From contig MHSZ01000001.1 of assembly GCA_001824745.1 (NCBI GenBank), positions 29,322 through 38,806 on the forward strand: a stretch of DNA of 9,485 nucleotides, in the 5' to 3' direction. The DNA comes from Candidatus Terrybacteria bacterium RIFCSPLOWO2_01_FULL_58_14. GTDB lineage: Bacteria > Patescibacteriota > Minisyncoccia > Terrybacterales > 2-01-FULL-58-14. The translations under genes and the position numbers were made by a program. This document shows, in pieces, positions 1-5,588 of the stretch (position 1 is its first letter; every line of letters starts with the position of its first letter). The notes under the pieces were generated by a model. That model had not been told where the DNA came from, made no database searches, and worked only from the letters and a program-made list of their open reading frames with translations.

Positions 1-975
1 TACTTCGGCATGGATTTCAGAAATCTCTTCTTCCGTGAACCGCAACGGCGGAATATCCGGTTCCGGGAAGTAGCGATAATCATGGGCCTCTTCTTTCGAG
101 CGTTGGGAGAATGTCTGCTCCTTCCCGTCGTGCCATCCGCGCGTCTCCTGGCTCACCTTATCTCCCCTTTCCAGCAGCTGTTGCTGCCGTTCGATCTCGT
201 AGGCCACGGCGAGACGCGCCGATCGAATCGAGTTCAGATTCTTTATCTCTACCTTCGTGCCCAACGGAGCATCGTGCTCGTTGGGGCCCGTGCTACGTGA
301 GTCCGAGGACTGGTTGGGCTCTGGGTCTGGGTTCCGAGGAGTTGCGCCGCGCGGGCCGCTCCCCGAAACTAGGCGCAAAGAAATATTCACCTCCACGCGC
401 ATCTCCCCTTTCTCCATATTCGCATCCGACGCGCGGACGTAACGGAGGATGCGTTGGAGCTCTTCGGCAAAGAGCGCTACGTCTTCTGCTGAACGCAAAT
501 CCGGTTCCGTCACCAGCTCCATGAGAGGCACGCCGGCGCGGTTGAAGTCGACCGAGGAATAATCCGCAGCCGGCGGATGTGCGAGCGTACCGGTATCCTC
601 TTCAAGATGGATACGCGTGATGCGGACCGTATGGCCGTTTTCGAGCGCGAGCGACCCCCCGCTGCAGAAGGGAAGATCGTATTGCGAAATCTGGTAGCCC
701 TTCGGAAGATCGGGGTAGAAATAGTTCTTCCGATCGAATTTCGAATAGCGCGCAAGCTCGCTTCCGAGGGCTGCGCCCACGCGCTGTGTCAGCCGAATCG
801 CTTCGCGATTCGGTACGGGAAGCGTTCCGGGATGCCCCAAACAAATCGGGCAGACGTTCACGTTCGGATGGTGCTCGTTGGAATCGTTCCGGCACGCACA
901 GAACATTTTCGTGCGCGTCTTGAGCTCCGAATGGATCTCTAACCCGATGACCGCCTCGTACGACATCGCCCCCAT
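1..975 (-). CDS. gatB: Aspartyl/glutamyl-tRNA amidotransferase subunit B, 3' end outside window
   Basis: GatB is the kinase/amidase-acceptor subunit of the GatCAB complex, which converts Glu-tRNA(Gln) and Asp-tRNA(Asn) to Gln-tRNA(Gln) and Asn-tRNA(Asn). The frame stays open from the start to the window edge (325 codons), so the C-terminal YqeY-like tail lies outside. Visible family motifs are YEAVIGLEIHSELKT near residue 6, a probable zinc site CxC...CPIC (C26, C28, C42, C45), KFDRKNYFYPDLPKGYQISQ, VDFNRAGVPLMELVTEPD, GTKVEIKNLNS (239 onward) and DYRYFPEPD. The start could equally be the second ATG at 966, which gives MSYEAVIGLEIH, closer to the usual N-terminus; neither has a strong ribosome site. 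An insertion of about 34 residues (204-237), rich in Pro, Asn, Ser and Gly, sits where most homologues have about seven residues. A terminator hairpin separates it from the NUDIX gene upstream, so it may have its own promoter, although I see none. Confidence 0.95.
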   Translation of the reverse strand, partial: MGAMSYEAVIGLEIHSELKTRTKMFCACRNDSNEHHPNVNVCPICLGHPGTLPVPNREAIRLTQRVGAALGSELARYSKFDRKNYFYPDLPKGYQISQYDLPFCSGGSLALENGHTVRITRIHLEEDTGTLAHPPAADYSSVDFNRAGVPLMELVTEPDLRSAEDVALFAEELQRILRYVRASDANMEKGEMRVEVNISLRLVSGSGPRGATPRNPDPEPNQSSDSRSTGPNEHDAPLGTKVEIKNLNSIRSARLAVAYEIERQQQLLERGDKVSQETRGWHDGKEQTFSQRSKEEAHDYRYFPEPDIPPLRFTEEEISEIHAEV

Positions 976-1009
976 CGTAACGATGCTTCCGAAAAAGCGC
1001 CAGCCCAAG

Positions 1010-1032
1010 AAAATACCGCCCCGTGGGGCGGT
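1010..1032 (-). terminator. Probable rho-independent terminator after the NUDIX gene
   Basis: ACCGCCCC (1015-1022) pairs perfectly with GGGGCGGT (1025-1032) around a two-base loop, so the real loop is probably larger. Reading on the minus strand, the stem directly follows the TAA stop of the NUDIX gene (1033-1035) and is followed by ATTTTCTT. The T-tract is short, so termination may be partial, with read-through into gatB. Confidence 0.6.
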
Positions 1033-1539
1033 TTATTCTCCGAAGATGCGGGTATCGAAACGCGTGAAGATCTCCGCCCACGCGGGATCCAGCGCGTTTT
1101 GCCGGATGAGACGTTGAATTTCGTCGCGGTTCGCCCACCGCCAATCCGTTGCTTCATCGCGCTGGAGCGTCGGCTGAAAGTTTTCCGGAACGGTGAAGCG
1201 GTACACCCACCATTGGTGGCTATCGTACCGTGCGCCGCTTTGCGGGTTTTCCCGTCGGCACCTATTTTCAAGCAGATCTTTCAGTACAAGCTGCGAGTCG
1301 TCGGGGCGGGAAACGTAGAGACCCACCTCTTCCGAAAGTTCGCGCATAACCGCGTCTTTCGGGTCTTCCAGCTCTGAAGGCCCAACCTCATCGAGGTGCC
1401 CTGCAGGAGGAGCCCAGGAGACCGGATACTTCGCGCGGTGGATAAGCAACACGAAACTCGTGTCATTCCCTCGATGCACAATCGCACCAACGGACTTCCA
1501 GGGGCATTCTCCCCCGCCCTGATTATGCTTCTCGGACAT
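1033..1539 (-). CDS. NUDIX hydrolase
   Basis: A 168-residue NUDIX-fold hydrolase; members cleave nucleoside diphosphates linked to another moiety, often to clean damaged or excess nucleotides. The NUDIX box is seen as G47...E58-x7-R66-E67-L68-x-E70-E71-x-G73-L74, so the metal-binding REL-EE core is intact. The spacing between the conserved Gly and the first Glu is ten residues instead of the usual five, because of an insertion (around EVGPSELED). The N-terminal strand SVGAIVHRG and the following WAPPAGHLD agree with the fold. The chosen ATG has a strong ribosome site, GAGGAGGG at 1550-1557, ten bases away. An in-frame TTG 19 codons upstream exists but is less likely. The first 17 bases overlap the end of the NDT-like gene, which suggests translational coupling. 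The substrate cannot be told from sequence; the neighbours suggest nucleotides. Confidence 0.88.
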   Translation of the reverse strand: MSEKHNQGGGECPWKSVGAIVHRGNDTSFVLLIHRAKYPVSWAPPAGHLDEVGPSELEDPKDAVMRELSEEVGLYVSRPDDSQLVLKDLLENRCRRENPQSGARYDSHQWWVYRFTVPENFQPTLQRDEATDWRWANRDEIQRLIRQNALDPAWAEIFTRFDTRIFGE

Positions 1540-2284
1540 GCGGACGAGACCCTCCTCGCTGCAATATGTAAACGAACTCCTCCGGACTTGCGACAAGCCG
1601 GGGGTGAAAATGGATATTCACGCAGACCTCGTAGGGGTGAATCGCGGTCGTGAAAATCGGTTTTCCTGACGCACCTGCCGCCGCAATGAGGTCAAGAATA
1701 TCCGGTTCCCAGTCCCCCTTCGGCGAATAGACGAGAAAGATATCTACGAAACGCGCCTGGTGAAGCGCTCGCGCGCTCAAATCGGAGAGGATGATGGGGA
1801 TATATCCCTCACGGCGGAGAAGCTCTACCCAGGGCGCTGCGTCCTTTTGCTCTGCCGGCGGCACAATAATGCCGACGTACTCTCCCAGATATCCCATGAG
1901 CTCTTCGGGCGTGGAGGTAATAGCTTCCACATACTCCGCAGAGGATTCGGGTAACTCCTTGAAGGTGAAGATGGGCTTCCCTAAATGCCGCGCATAGCCA
2001 AACTCCAAACGCGTATTCACGCCAAACTTCCCCTTCTCGTTATAGATGAACACGAGATCCGCGCGCCGGACCCGGTCGAAATGGCCGTGGATTGCCGTCG
2101 CAACGTTTTCGCGGTAATCGGGATCCTCCATGCGCTTCTCTTCCGAGAGCATGAGAAATGCCCTGGGACGCCCTTCGAAATCGGGCCTGAACGCCGCAAC
2201 GGTCGCCTCCACAAGGCCGTGGTAGAAACCGTATACGCCCTCTTTCTGCGCCTGGCTCCCGCAGATAACGATCGAGCGCTTCAT
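1523..2284 (-). CDS. Nucleoside 2-deoxyribosyltransferase-like protein with internal duplication
   Basis: A 253-residue soluble protein. The N-terminal half (SIVICGSQA, then HFDRVRRADLVFIYNEKG, then NTRLEFGYARHLGKPIF) matches the general pattern of nucleoside 2-deoxyribosyltransferase-like Rossmann folds: a substrate-side Asn/Thr, a Glu in a xxEFGYA helix, and the GKPI strand. The C-terminal half repeats the layout: VDIFLVYSPKG (170-180) matches ADLVFIYNEKG (75-85), SGKPIFTT (196-203) matches LGKPIFTF (101-108), and SPEEFVYIL matches TPEELMGYL. In the second copy the Glu helix has become DILDLIAAA, so it is probably not a second active site. The start at 2284 is chosen because MKRSIVICGS begins the first strand; it has no good ribosome site (AAAGGGG is 17 bases away). 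It follows tmk by 55 bases and overlaps the NUDIX gene, which fits nucleoside salvage. The family call is by motif only, and a non-catalytic nucleotide-binding role is possible. Confidence 0.6.
   Translation of the reverse strand: MKRSIVICGSQAQKEGVYGFYHGLVEATVAAFRPDFEGRPRAFLMLSEEKRMEDPDYRENVATAIHGHFDRVRRADLVFIYNEKGKFGVNTRLEFGYARHLGKPIFTFKELPESSAEYVEAITSTPEELMGYLGEYVGIIVPPAEQKDAAPWVELLRREGYIPIILSDLSARALHQARFVDIFLVYSPKGDWEPDILDLIAAAGASGKPIFTTAIHPYEVCVNIHFHPRLVASPEEFVYILQRGGSRPHVREA
1550..1557 (-). promoter_or_regulatory. Shine-Dalgarno site that fixes the NUDIX start
   Basis: GAGGAGGG on the minus strand lies ten bases before the ATG at 1539 and inside the 3' part of the upstream gene. It favours this ATG over the upstream TTG at 1596, which has no such site. 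Confidence 0.7.
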
Positions 2285-2339
2285 ATCGCCGGCATAGCAC
2301 GCCCCTTTGAGAACGACAAGAGAATGTCGCGTCCGAAGC

Positions 2340-3002
2340 TCAATGCTTGGATCTCTGTGCGAGCGCTTCCTCCACGCGCGGCAGGAGCTTTGCGAAAACC
2401 TCATCTTCGCTGCCGCGAGCATCGATAAGGTGAACGCTCTCGTTCTTGAAGAATGTCGCGAGTTTCTGATACGAAGTGCGCACGCGTTCGAGCGTTTCGC
2501 GGTGCTCGAAAATATCGGGGTCTTTATGGAGCCGTGCTAATGCCTCGTCCGCAGGAAGTTCGAGGATAAAGCTCACGTCCGGCAGGAAAAACCATTTCAG
2601 CTCTTCGTGCATCCGGTAGAGATCCTCGAAGGAGAGCGAGGTGGTCGCCTCGCCGTACGCCATCGTCGAGAAACAGTAACGATCGAGCACCACCACCGTG
2701 GGCGCTAAAGCGCCAAGCTGCGGAATAACTTCCCACACGAGATGCCGCTGGCGATTATCAATGAAAAGCCGCTGAATCTCTTCGGGAGTTGGCCGCGTAC
2801 CATCGCCGTCAATGCCGGTAATCGCGCGGCGCAAACGATGGTCGCCCTCCGTCATCTGTCCCCACCACGGTTCTTTCGTGTAGACCGCGTGAATGCCACG
2901 CGAATCGAGCTCCCGCACGAGTCGATGCGCTTGCGTGGTCTTCGCCGCGCCATCAATCCCGTCAATGGCAATCGCGATACCGGAGTAGGGATTCTGCTGC
3001 AT
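2340..3002 (-). CDS. tmk: Thymidylate (dTMP) kinase
   Basis: A 220-residue dTMP kinase, which phosphorylates dTMP to dTDP with ATP in the dTTP pathway. The P-loop is at residues 15-23 (GIDGAAKTT), the dTMP-binding DRY motif at 107-109 in LDRYCFSTMAYG, the strand FILELPADEALARL follows FLPD near 140, and a short lid region holds DPDIFEHRE. Length is normal for the family. Two signature positions are unusual: the last Gly of the P-loop (normally GAGKTT) is Ala20, encoded GCG, and the TREPGG-type motif reads TKEPWWG (42-48). The ATG at 3002 is chosen because the fold begins a few residues later and AGGA lies nine bases upstream (3012-3015). It sits 94 bases after dcd and 55 bases before the NDT-like gene, probably in one transcript. 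Confidence 0.9.
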   Translation of the reverse strand: MQQNPYSGIAIAIDGIDGAAKTTQAHRLVRELDSRGIHAVYTKEPWWGQMTEGDHRLRRAITGIDGDGTRPTPEEIQRLFIDNRQRHLVWEVIPQLGALAPTVVVLDRYCFSTMAYGEATTSLSFEDLYRMHEELKWFFLPDVSFILELPADEALARLHKDPDIFEHRETLERVRTSYQKLATFFKNESVHLIDARGSEDEVFAKLLPRVEEALAQRSKH

Positions 3003-3029
3003 GGGCAATAATCCTGATCCACAAATGCT

Positions 3030-3083
3030 ATCCGAATACTCCAAATACGAATTCGTGGCATTCGGATCGCGCCGCATTCGGAT
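3030..3083 (-). repeat. Short direct and inverted repeats between dcd and tmk
   Basis: On the plus strand GCATTCGGAT occurs twice (3058-3067 and 3074-3083), and its inverted core ATCCGAAT occurs at 3030-3037. Between them is a perfect ten-base palindrome ACGAATTCGT (3047-3056). One ATTCGGAT copy can pair with ATCCGAAT to form a hairpin with the palindrome in its loop. Function is unknown: an RNA-processing element, a weak terminator or a degenerate mobile repeat are all possible. Confidence 0.55.
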
Positions 3084-3096
3084 TATCGGAAGTGTT

Positions 3097-3657
3097 TCAG
3101 AAATTGAGGTGCATCTTGCTTGCTTCCGGCCCCTCATCGCCGTAGTACTTGCTCTTGCGACGCGGATCGCCGTAGGGCACCTCGGCTTCGGAAGAAAGCT
3201 TGTAAAACGTCATCTGCGCGATCGGCATCTTCCAATAAAGCCGCACGGGAAGCTTGCCGATATTATTGAGCTCGAGCGTCAACCGCAAGCAGTTCCCCGG
3301 ATCGAGAAATCCCGCCGTTGCATGCACGATGATCCCCAGCCGTCCGAGTGAACTTTTCCCGGTGAGCTGCCCTGCAATCGCAGGAGAAACACCGACTTTT
3401 TCAAGGGTGCAGCCAAGCACAAACTCACCGGGGTGAAGAACAAAGGGCTGATCCGCTACGATGCGCACTTCCTCCATCATCCCATCGAGCGGCTGCTTCA
3501 CGTCGATGGCACCATGCCCGCTTGTCTTGAAACACAAAAAGCGATCTCCGAGGAGGAGATCGACAGACGCCGGCTGCACTCTCGCTTCGTCGAAAGGATC
3601 GACGCTGATGAGGCCCTCGCGGACGCCGCGGATAATATCACGATCAGACAGAATCAT
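3097..3657 (-). CDS. dcd: dCTP deaminase
   Basis: A 186-residue dCTP deaminase of the trimeric dUTPase fold, converting dCTP to dUTP, the precursor of dTMP. Seen in order: MILSDRDIIRGV at the start, VQPASVDLLLGDRFLCF, FVLHPGEFVLGCTLEKV, the core GKSSLGRLGIIVHATAGFLD near the middle, then LTLELNN with the expected Glu, and a C-terminal KYYGDEGPEAS that should close the site. The usual LYPGM-type turn reads LYWKM here. Length is typical. The ATG at 3657 is chosen because it begins the family N-terminus; the frame is open further upstream, but that part translates the intergenic repeat (3669-3729). No Shine-Dalgarno is visible. Whether it also hydrolyses dUTP, as bifunctional members do, cannot be told. 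It precedes tmk, the next enzyme class on the path to dTTP; no thymidylate synthase is in the window. Confidence 0.92.
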   Translation of the reverse strand: MILSDRDIIRGVREGLISVDPFDEARVQPASVDLLLGDRFLCFKTSGHGAIDVKQPLDGMMEEVRIVADQPFVLHPGEFVLGCTLEKVGVSPAIAGQLTGKSSLGRLGIIVHATAGFLDPGNCLRLTLELNNIGKLPVRLYWKMPIAQMTFYKLSSEAEVPYGDPRRKSKYYGDEGPEASKMHLNF

Positions 3658-3668
3658 ATTTCGAAAAT

Positions 3669-3729
3669 CCCAAACCCAAAATCTCAATGACCAATCGTAT
3701 TGGGCGTTGGGGTTTGGACATTGGTCATT
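3669..3729. repeat. Intergenic dyad repeat between rplK and dcd
   Basis: The AATGACCAAT arm (3686-3695) has a perfect inverted partner ATTGGTCATT (3720-3729). CCAAACCC (3670-3677) is also complementary to GGGTTTGG (3710-3717), but the order of the arms means both pairings together would form a pseudoknot. A smaller CCAAT/ATTGG hairpin (3691-3703) is nested. The right arm contains the TGA stop of rplK (3725-3727). The CCCAAACCCAAAATC style resembles dispersed intergenic repeats that I recall from several uncultivated candidate phyla; this is recollection, not a search result. There is no clear T-tract, so it is not a standard terminator. Confidence 0.65.
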
Positions 3730-4147
3730 CCACCGTGATGCCCATGCTCCTCGCCGTGCCCTCAATGCTCTTCATCGCCTGTTCGACATCCTGCGTATTC
3801 AAATCGGGCATCTTCGTTTCCGCAATCTGCCGGAGTTGTACCCGACTGATCTTTCCGGCATCTCGTTTATGCGGCTCGCCGGATCCCTTCTCAATGCCGG
3901 CTGCTTTCCGCAAAAGATCAGAGGCGGGCGGCGTTTTGTACCGCAGCTCGTACGTGCGATCCTCATACACGGTGATCTCCACCGGAATGATAGAACCGGC
4001 CTTGTCGCGCGTGGCCTCGTTGAACTTCTGGCAAATCTCTTGGATATTGAGCCCGTGCTGCCCCAACGCCGGCCCCACCGGAGGTGCCGGTGTCGCCTGC
4101 CCGGCAGACATCTGGAGCTTCACAATGGTTTTTACGGTTTTTGCCAT
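3725..4147 (-). CDS. rplK: 50S ribosomal protein L11
   Basis: A 140-residue L11, which with 23S rRNA helices 43-44 forms the GTPase-associated centre of the 50S subunit. The N-terminal domain shows [20 protein letters not shown] followed by [18 protein letters not shown], the proline-rich face typical of L11. The C-terminal RNA-binding domain shows [12 protein letters not shown], the linker GSGEPHK and a final helix with [11 protein letters not shown]. Length is normal. The ATG at 4147 lies one base after the nusG stop, so the two are translationally coupled; there is no separate ribosome site. Its stop codon lies within the right arm of the intergenic repeat. The usual downstream partner rplA (L1) is absent; the nucleotide genes follow instead. 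Confidence 0.96.
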   Translation of the reverse strand: MAKTVKTIVKLQMSAGQATPAPPVGPALGQHGLNIQEICQKFNEATRDKAGSIIPVEITVYEDRTYELRYKTPPASDLLRKAAGIEKGSGEPHKRDAGKISRVQLRQIAETKMPDLNTQDVEQAMKSIEGTARSMGITVE

Positions 4148-4148
4148 A

Positions 4149-4694
4149 TCAGAGTTTCTTGACTTGCAGGAAGTCGAGCTCGACGGGCGTATCGCGGCCA
4201 AAAATATTCACCAGCACCTTCACCTTACCACGAGCTTCATCTACCTCGGAAACTTTTCCATCGAAATCCTTGAAAGGCCCGTCCGTAATCTGCACCGACT
4301 CCCCCACCGTCACGTCCACCTTGTACTCCGGCTCTTCCACGCCCATGCGCTTGAGCATGACGTCGACCTCGCTTTTGTCCAAGGGGGTCGGAGTGGTTCC
4401 CGCGCCAACGAATCCTGTAACGCGGGGAGTGTTGCGCACGACGTACCAAGAGTCATCGGTGACGATCATCTCGACGAGCACATAGCCGGGGTAGATTCGC
4501 TCTTCAATGATCCGGCGCTTTCCCCCCCGTACTTGAATGCGCTTCTCTTTGGGAACCACGACTTGAAAAATCTTGTCTTCCATCCCGAGCGATTCAATGC
4601 GCTGTTTGAGCGCCCGCGATACCGCATCCTCGTAACCGGAATACGTATGCAGTGCATACCAGTTCCTCCCGTATTGTGCGGTCTGCCGTGCCAT
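4149..4694 (-). CDS. nusG: Transcription termination/antitermination factor NusG
   Basis: A 181-residue NusG, which binds RNA polymerase and links it to Rho or the ribosome. The NGN domain (about 10-110) shows [25 protein letters not shown], the core [19 protein letters not shown] and a [11 protein letters not shown] turn. The KOW domain (about 127-175) shows [19 protein letters not shown] followed by [17 protein letters not shown]. Length is typical, with no large insertion. Its TGA stop is one base before the rplK start, and secE precedes it by 54 bases, the order conserved across bacteria. The start at 4694 ([13 protein letters not shown]) is the only sensible one before the NGN strand; the ribosome site is weak. 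Confidence 0.97.
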   Translation of the reverse strand: MARQTAQYGRNWYALHTYSGYEDAVSRALKQRIESLGMEDKIFQVVVPKEKRIQVRGGKRRIIEERIYPGYVLVEMIVTDDSWYVVRNTPRVTGFVGAGTTPTPLDKSEVDVMLKRMGVEEPEYKVDVTVGESVQITDGPFKDFDGKVSEVDEARGKVKVLVNIFGRDTPVELDFLQVKKL

Positions 4695-4748
4695 TCCAAG
4701 AAATCCCCGAGCGCCGAGTTTATGATTCGTTGGTCGGAGACCCGTATA

Positions 4749-4970
4749 CTAGCGACTTGTGAGCAGCCAGAACACCCCGCGCTCAAAAAGGAAATCGAAA
4801 CCGCCCAGGAGCATGGCGACTGCTCCCGAAAGGAGAATCACGGCGGCCGTCATGCGGATAACCTCTGCGCGCGTCGGCCAGTCCACTTTCTGAAGTTCTC
4901 GCCGCGCCTCCACGAGGTAGGTGATGAGGCCGCTTGCGGCTCCGCGGATGGCTCCAGGAATCACCGTCAT
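4749..4970 (-). CDS. secE: Preprotein translocase subunit SecE
   Basis: A 73-residue single-span SecE, which clamps SecY in the SecYEG protein-export channel of the inner membrane. It shows the amphipathic helix YLVEARRELQKVDWPTRAEV (18-37), with the conserved KVxWPT motif, followed by one membrane segment (about 40-58) and a short tail. The short one-span form is the usual one outside proteobacteria such as E. coli. The ATG at 4970 is preferred over an in-frame TTG at 5024 because the upstream part covers a likely promoter and adds no conserved residues. A GGGGG run seven or more bases before it may act as ribosome site. It heads the secE-nusG-rplK unit. Confidence 0.93.
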   Translation of the reverse strand: MTVIPGAIRGAASGLITYLVEARRELQKVDWPTRAEVIRMTAAVILLSGAVAMLLGGFDFLFERGVFWLLTSR

Positions 4971-4996
4971 GAAAATACGCCCCCAGGCGCTTCCGT

Positions 4997-5024
4997 ATCG
5001 TACCTCACAAAGCAGCAGCGTCAA
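4997..5024 (-). promoter_or_regulatory. Candidate sigma-70 promoter for secE-nusG-rplK
   Basis: On the minus strand TTGACG (5019-5024) is followed after 16 bases by TACGAT (4997-5002), five of six and four of six matches to the consensus -35 and -10 boxes. It lies in the 96-base gap between the phosphoribosyltransferase and secE, 27 bases before the secE start. It would give the block its own transcript. Confidence 0.45.
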
Positions 5025-5066
5025 GTCCGCGCCGGGGTTCTCGGGACGACGGGAAGCGCCTTTGCG

Positions 5067-5426
5067 TCATCGGCTTTTCTCCCAAGGGAAAAGAATCCAT
5101 AGCTTCTTTTTCTCGCTAACCCATACGTCCGGCTCCACGATGCTCTTCCGATGGTAAAAAATCGTCACGAGCGTATGTGTTCCCGCAAACGCGCGCAGGG
5201 TTTTTCCCGTGTCGACAATATCGTCCACGATAAGCGTGCGGCGGCTCCGCGGACGCGTACAGAAAGGTATGCCGAGCGCATGCGAGAGCACGACCGCAAG
5301 CGCCAACCCGCCTCGCGGCGGTCCCCACACGCCGTCGAAACGCTTCTGCGTCCGGCGAAGCCGCTGCGTAATCACCCGGACATCGCGATCGAACTGCCTC
5401 CACGTATATCGCCGTACGCGCTTCAT
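5067..5426 (-). CDS. Compact type I phosphoribosyltransferase, Gpt/purine-like
   Basis: A 119-residue type I phosphoribosyltransferase, which joins a base to PRPP. The PRPP-binding loop is LIVDDIVDTGKT (65-76), with the two acidic residues and the TGKT phosphate loop intact. The earlier loop GPPRGG (35-40) should bind pyrophosphate. The N-terminus KRVRRYTWRQFDRDV and the C-terminal WILFPWE resemble xanthine/hypoxanthine-type members, so purine salvage is most likely, but the base cannot be fixed from sequence. It is shorter than the usual 150 residues or so: the hood between ALGIPF (50-55) and the PRPP loop is only about ten residues. The start is supported by AAGGAG at 5431-5436, four bases upstream. 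It is the first gene of the leftward block and is separated from secE by 96 bases. Confidence 0.82.
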   Translation of the reverse strand: MKRVRRYTWRQFDRDVRVITQRLRRTQKRFDGVWGPPRGGLALAVVLSHALGIPFCTRPRSRRTLIVDDIVDTGKTLRAFAGTHTLVTIFYHRKSIVEPDVWVSEKKKLWILFPWEKSR

Positions 5427-5506
5427 AGAACTCCTTCAGGAAATATGCTCCAACGTACCATGTGAACTCTGTTCGGAACATTGCGAGGCGGCACCCGGCG
5501 CGCGTA

Positions 5507-5535
5507 TTGACAAGTGTGAGAAAATATGCAAAACT
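5507..5535 (+). promoter_or_regulatory. Candidate promoter for the TPM-like/LemA-like pair
   Basis: TTGACA (5507-5512) is a perfect -35 box. A -10 box 17 bases later is poor (AAAACT, 5530-5535), set in an A-rich stretch, so the promoter call rests mainly on the -35 and position, about 50 bases before the coding start. Confidence 0.4.
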
Positions 5536-5574
5536 TGTTCCGATCTGCTCATTGCCAACATATTCAAAAGACAC

Positions 5575-5583
5575 AGGAGGAGG
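5575..5583 (+). promoter_or_regulatory. Strong Shine-Dalgarno site for the GTG-started membrane protein
   Basis: AGGAGGAGG ends five bases before the GTG at 5589. It decides the start: the in-frame ATG at 5526 has no such site, and reading from it would place the ribosome site inside the coding frame. Confidence 0.8.
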
Positions 5584-5588
5584 AAATC

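Larger units (their letters stand above)
5427..5588. other. Divergent intergenic region between the two gene blocks
   Basis: This 162-base gap separates the leftward housekeeping block from the rightward membrane-protein pair. It holds the ribosome sites of both flanking genes and one good -35 box on the plus strand. I found no convincing minus-strand promoter for the phosphoribosyltransferase, no hairpin and no RNA gene. Confidence 0.6.

Noticed and set aside
602..1144. A 180-codon minus-strand frame
   Set aside because: It overlaps gatB in another frame; gatB motifs run unbroken through the same bases.
4971..5066. A tRNA-Trp or rpmG next to secE, as in many bacteria
   Set aside because: The gap is 96 bases and shows no cloverleaf, CCA end or L33-like frame.
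5073..5092. A hairpin CTTTTC...GAAAAG near the phosphoribosyltransferase stop
   Set aside because: It lies inside the coding sequence for the conserved FPWE tail, has a weak stem and no T-tract, so it is not taken as a terminator.
3687..5102. A 471-codon open frame on the plus strand
   Set aside because: It runs antisense across rplK, nusG and secE, whose proteins are clearly recognised; its translation has no domain-like pattern.
5116..5574. A minus-strand frame covering the divergent region and most of the phosphoribosyltransferase
   Set aside because: It overlaps the recognised enzyme in a different frame, and the enzyme has its own ribosome site and an intact N-terminus, so a frameshifted extension is not needed.
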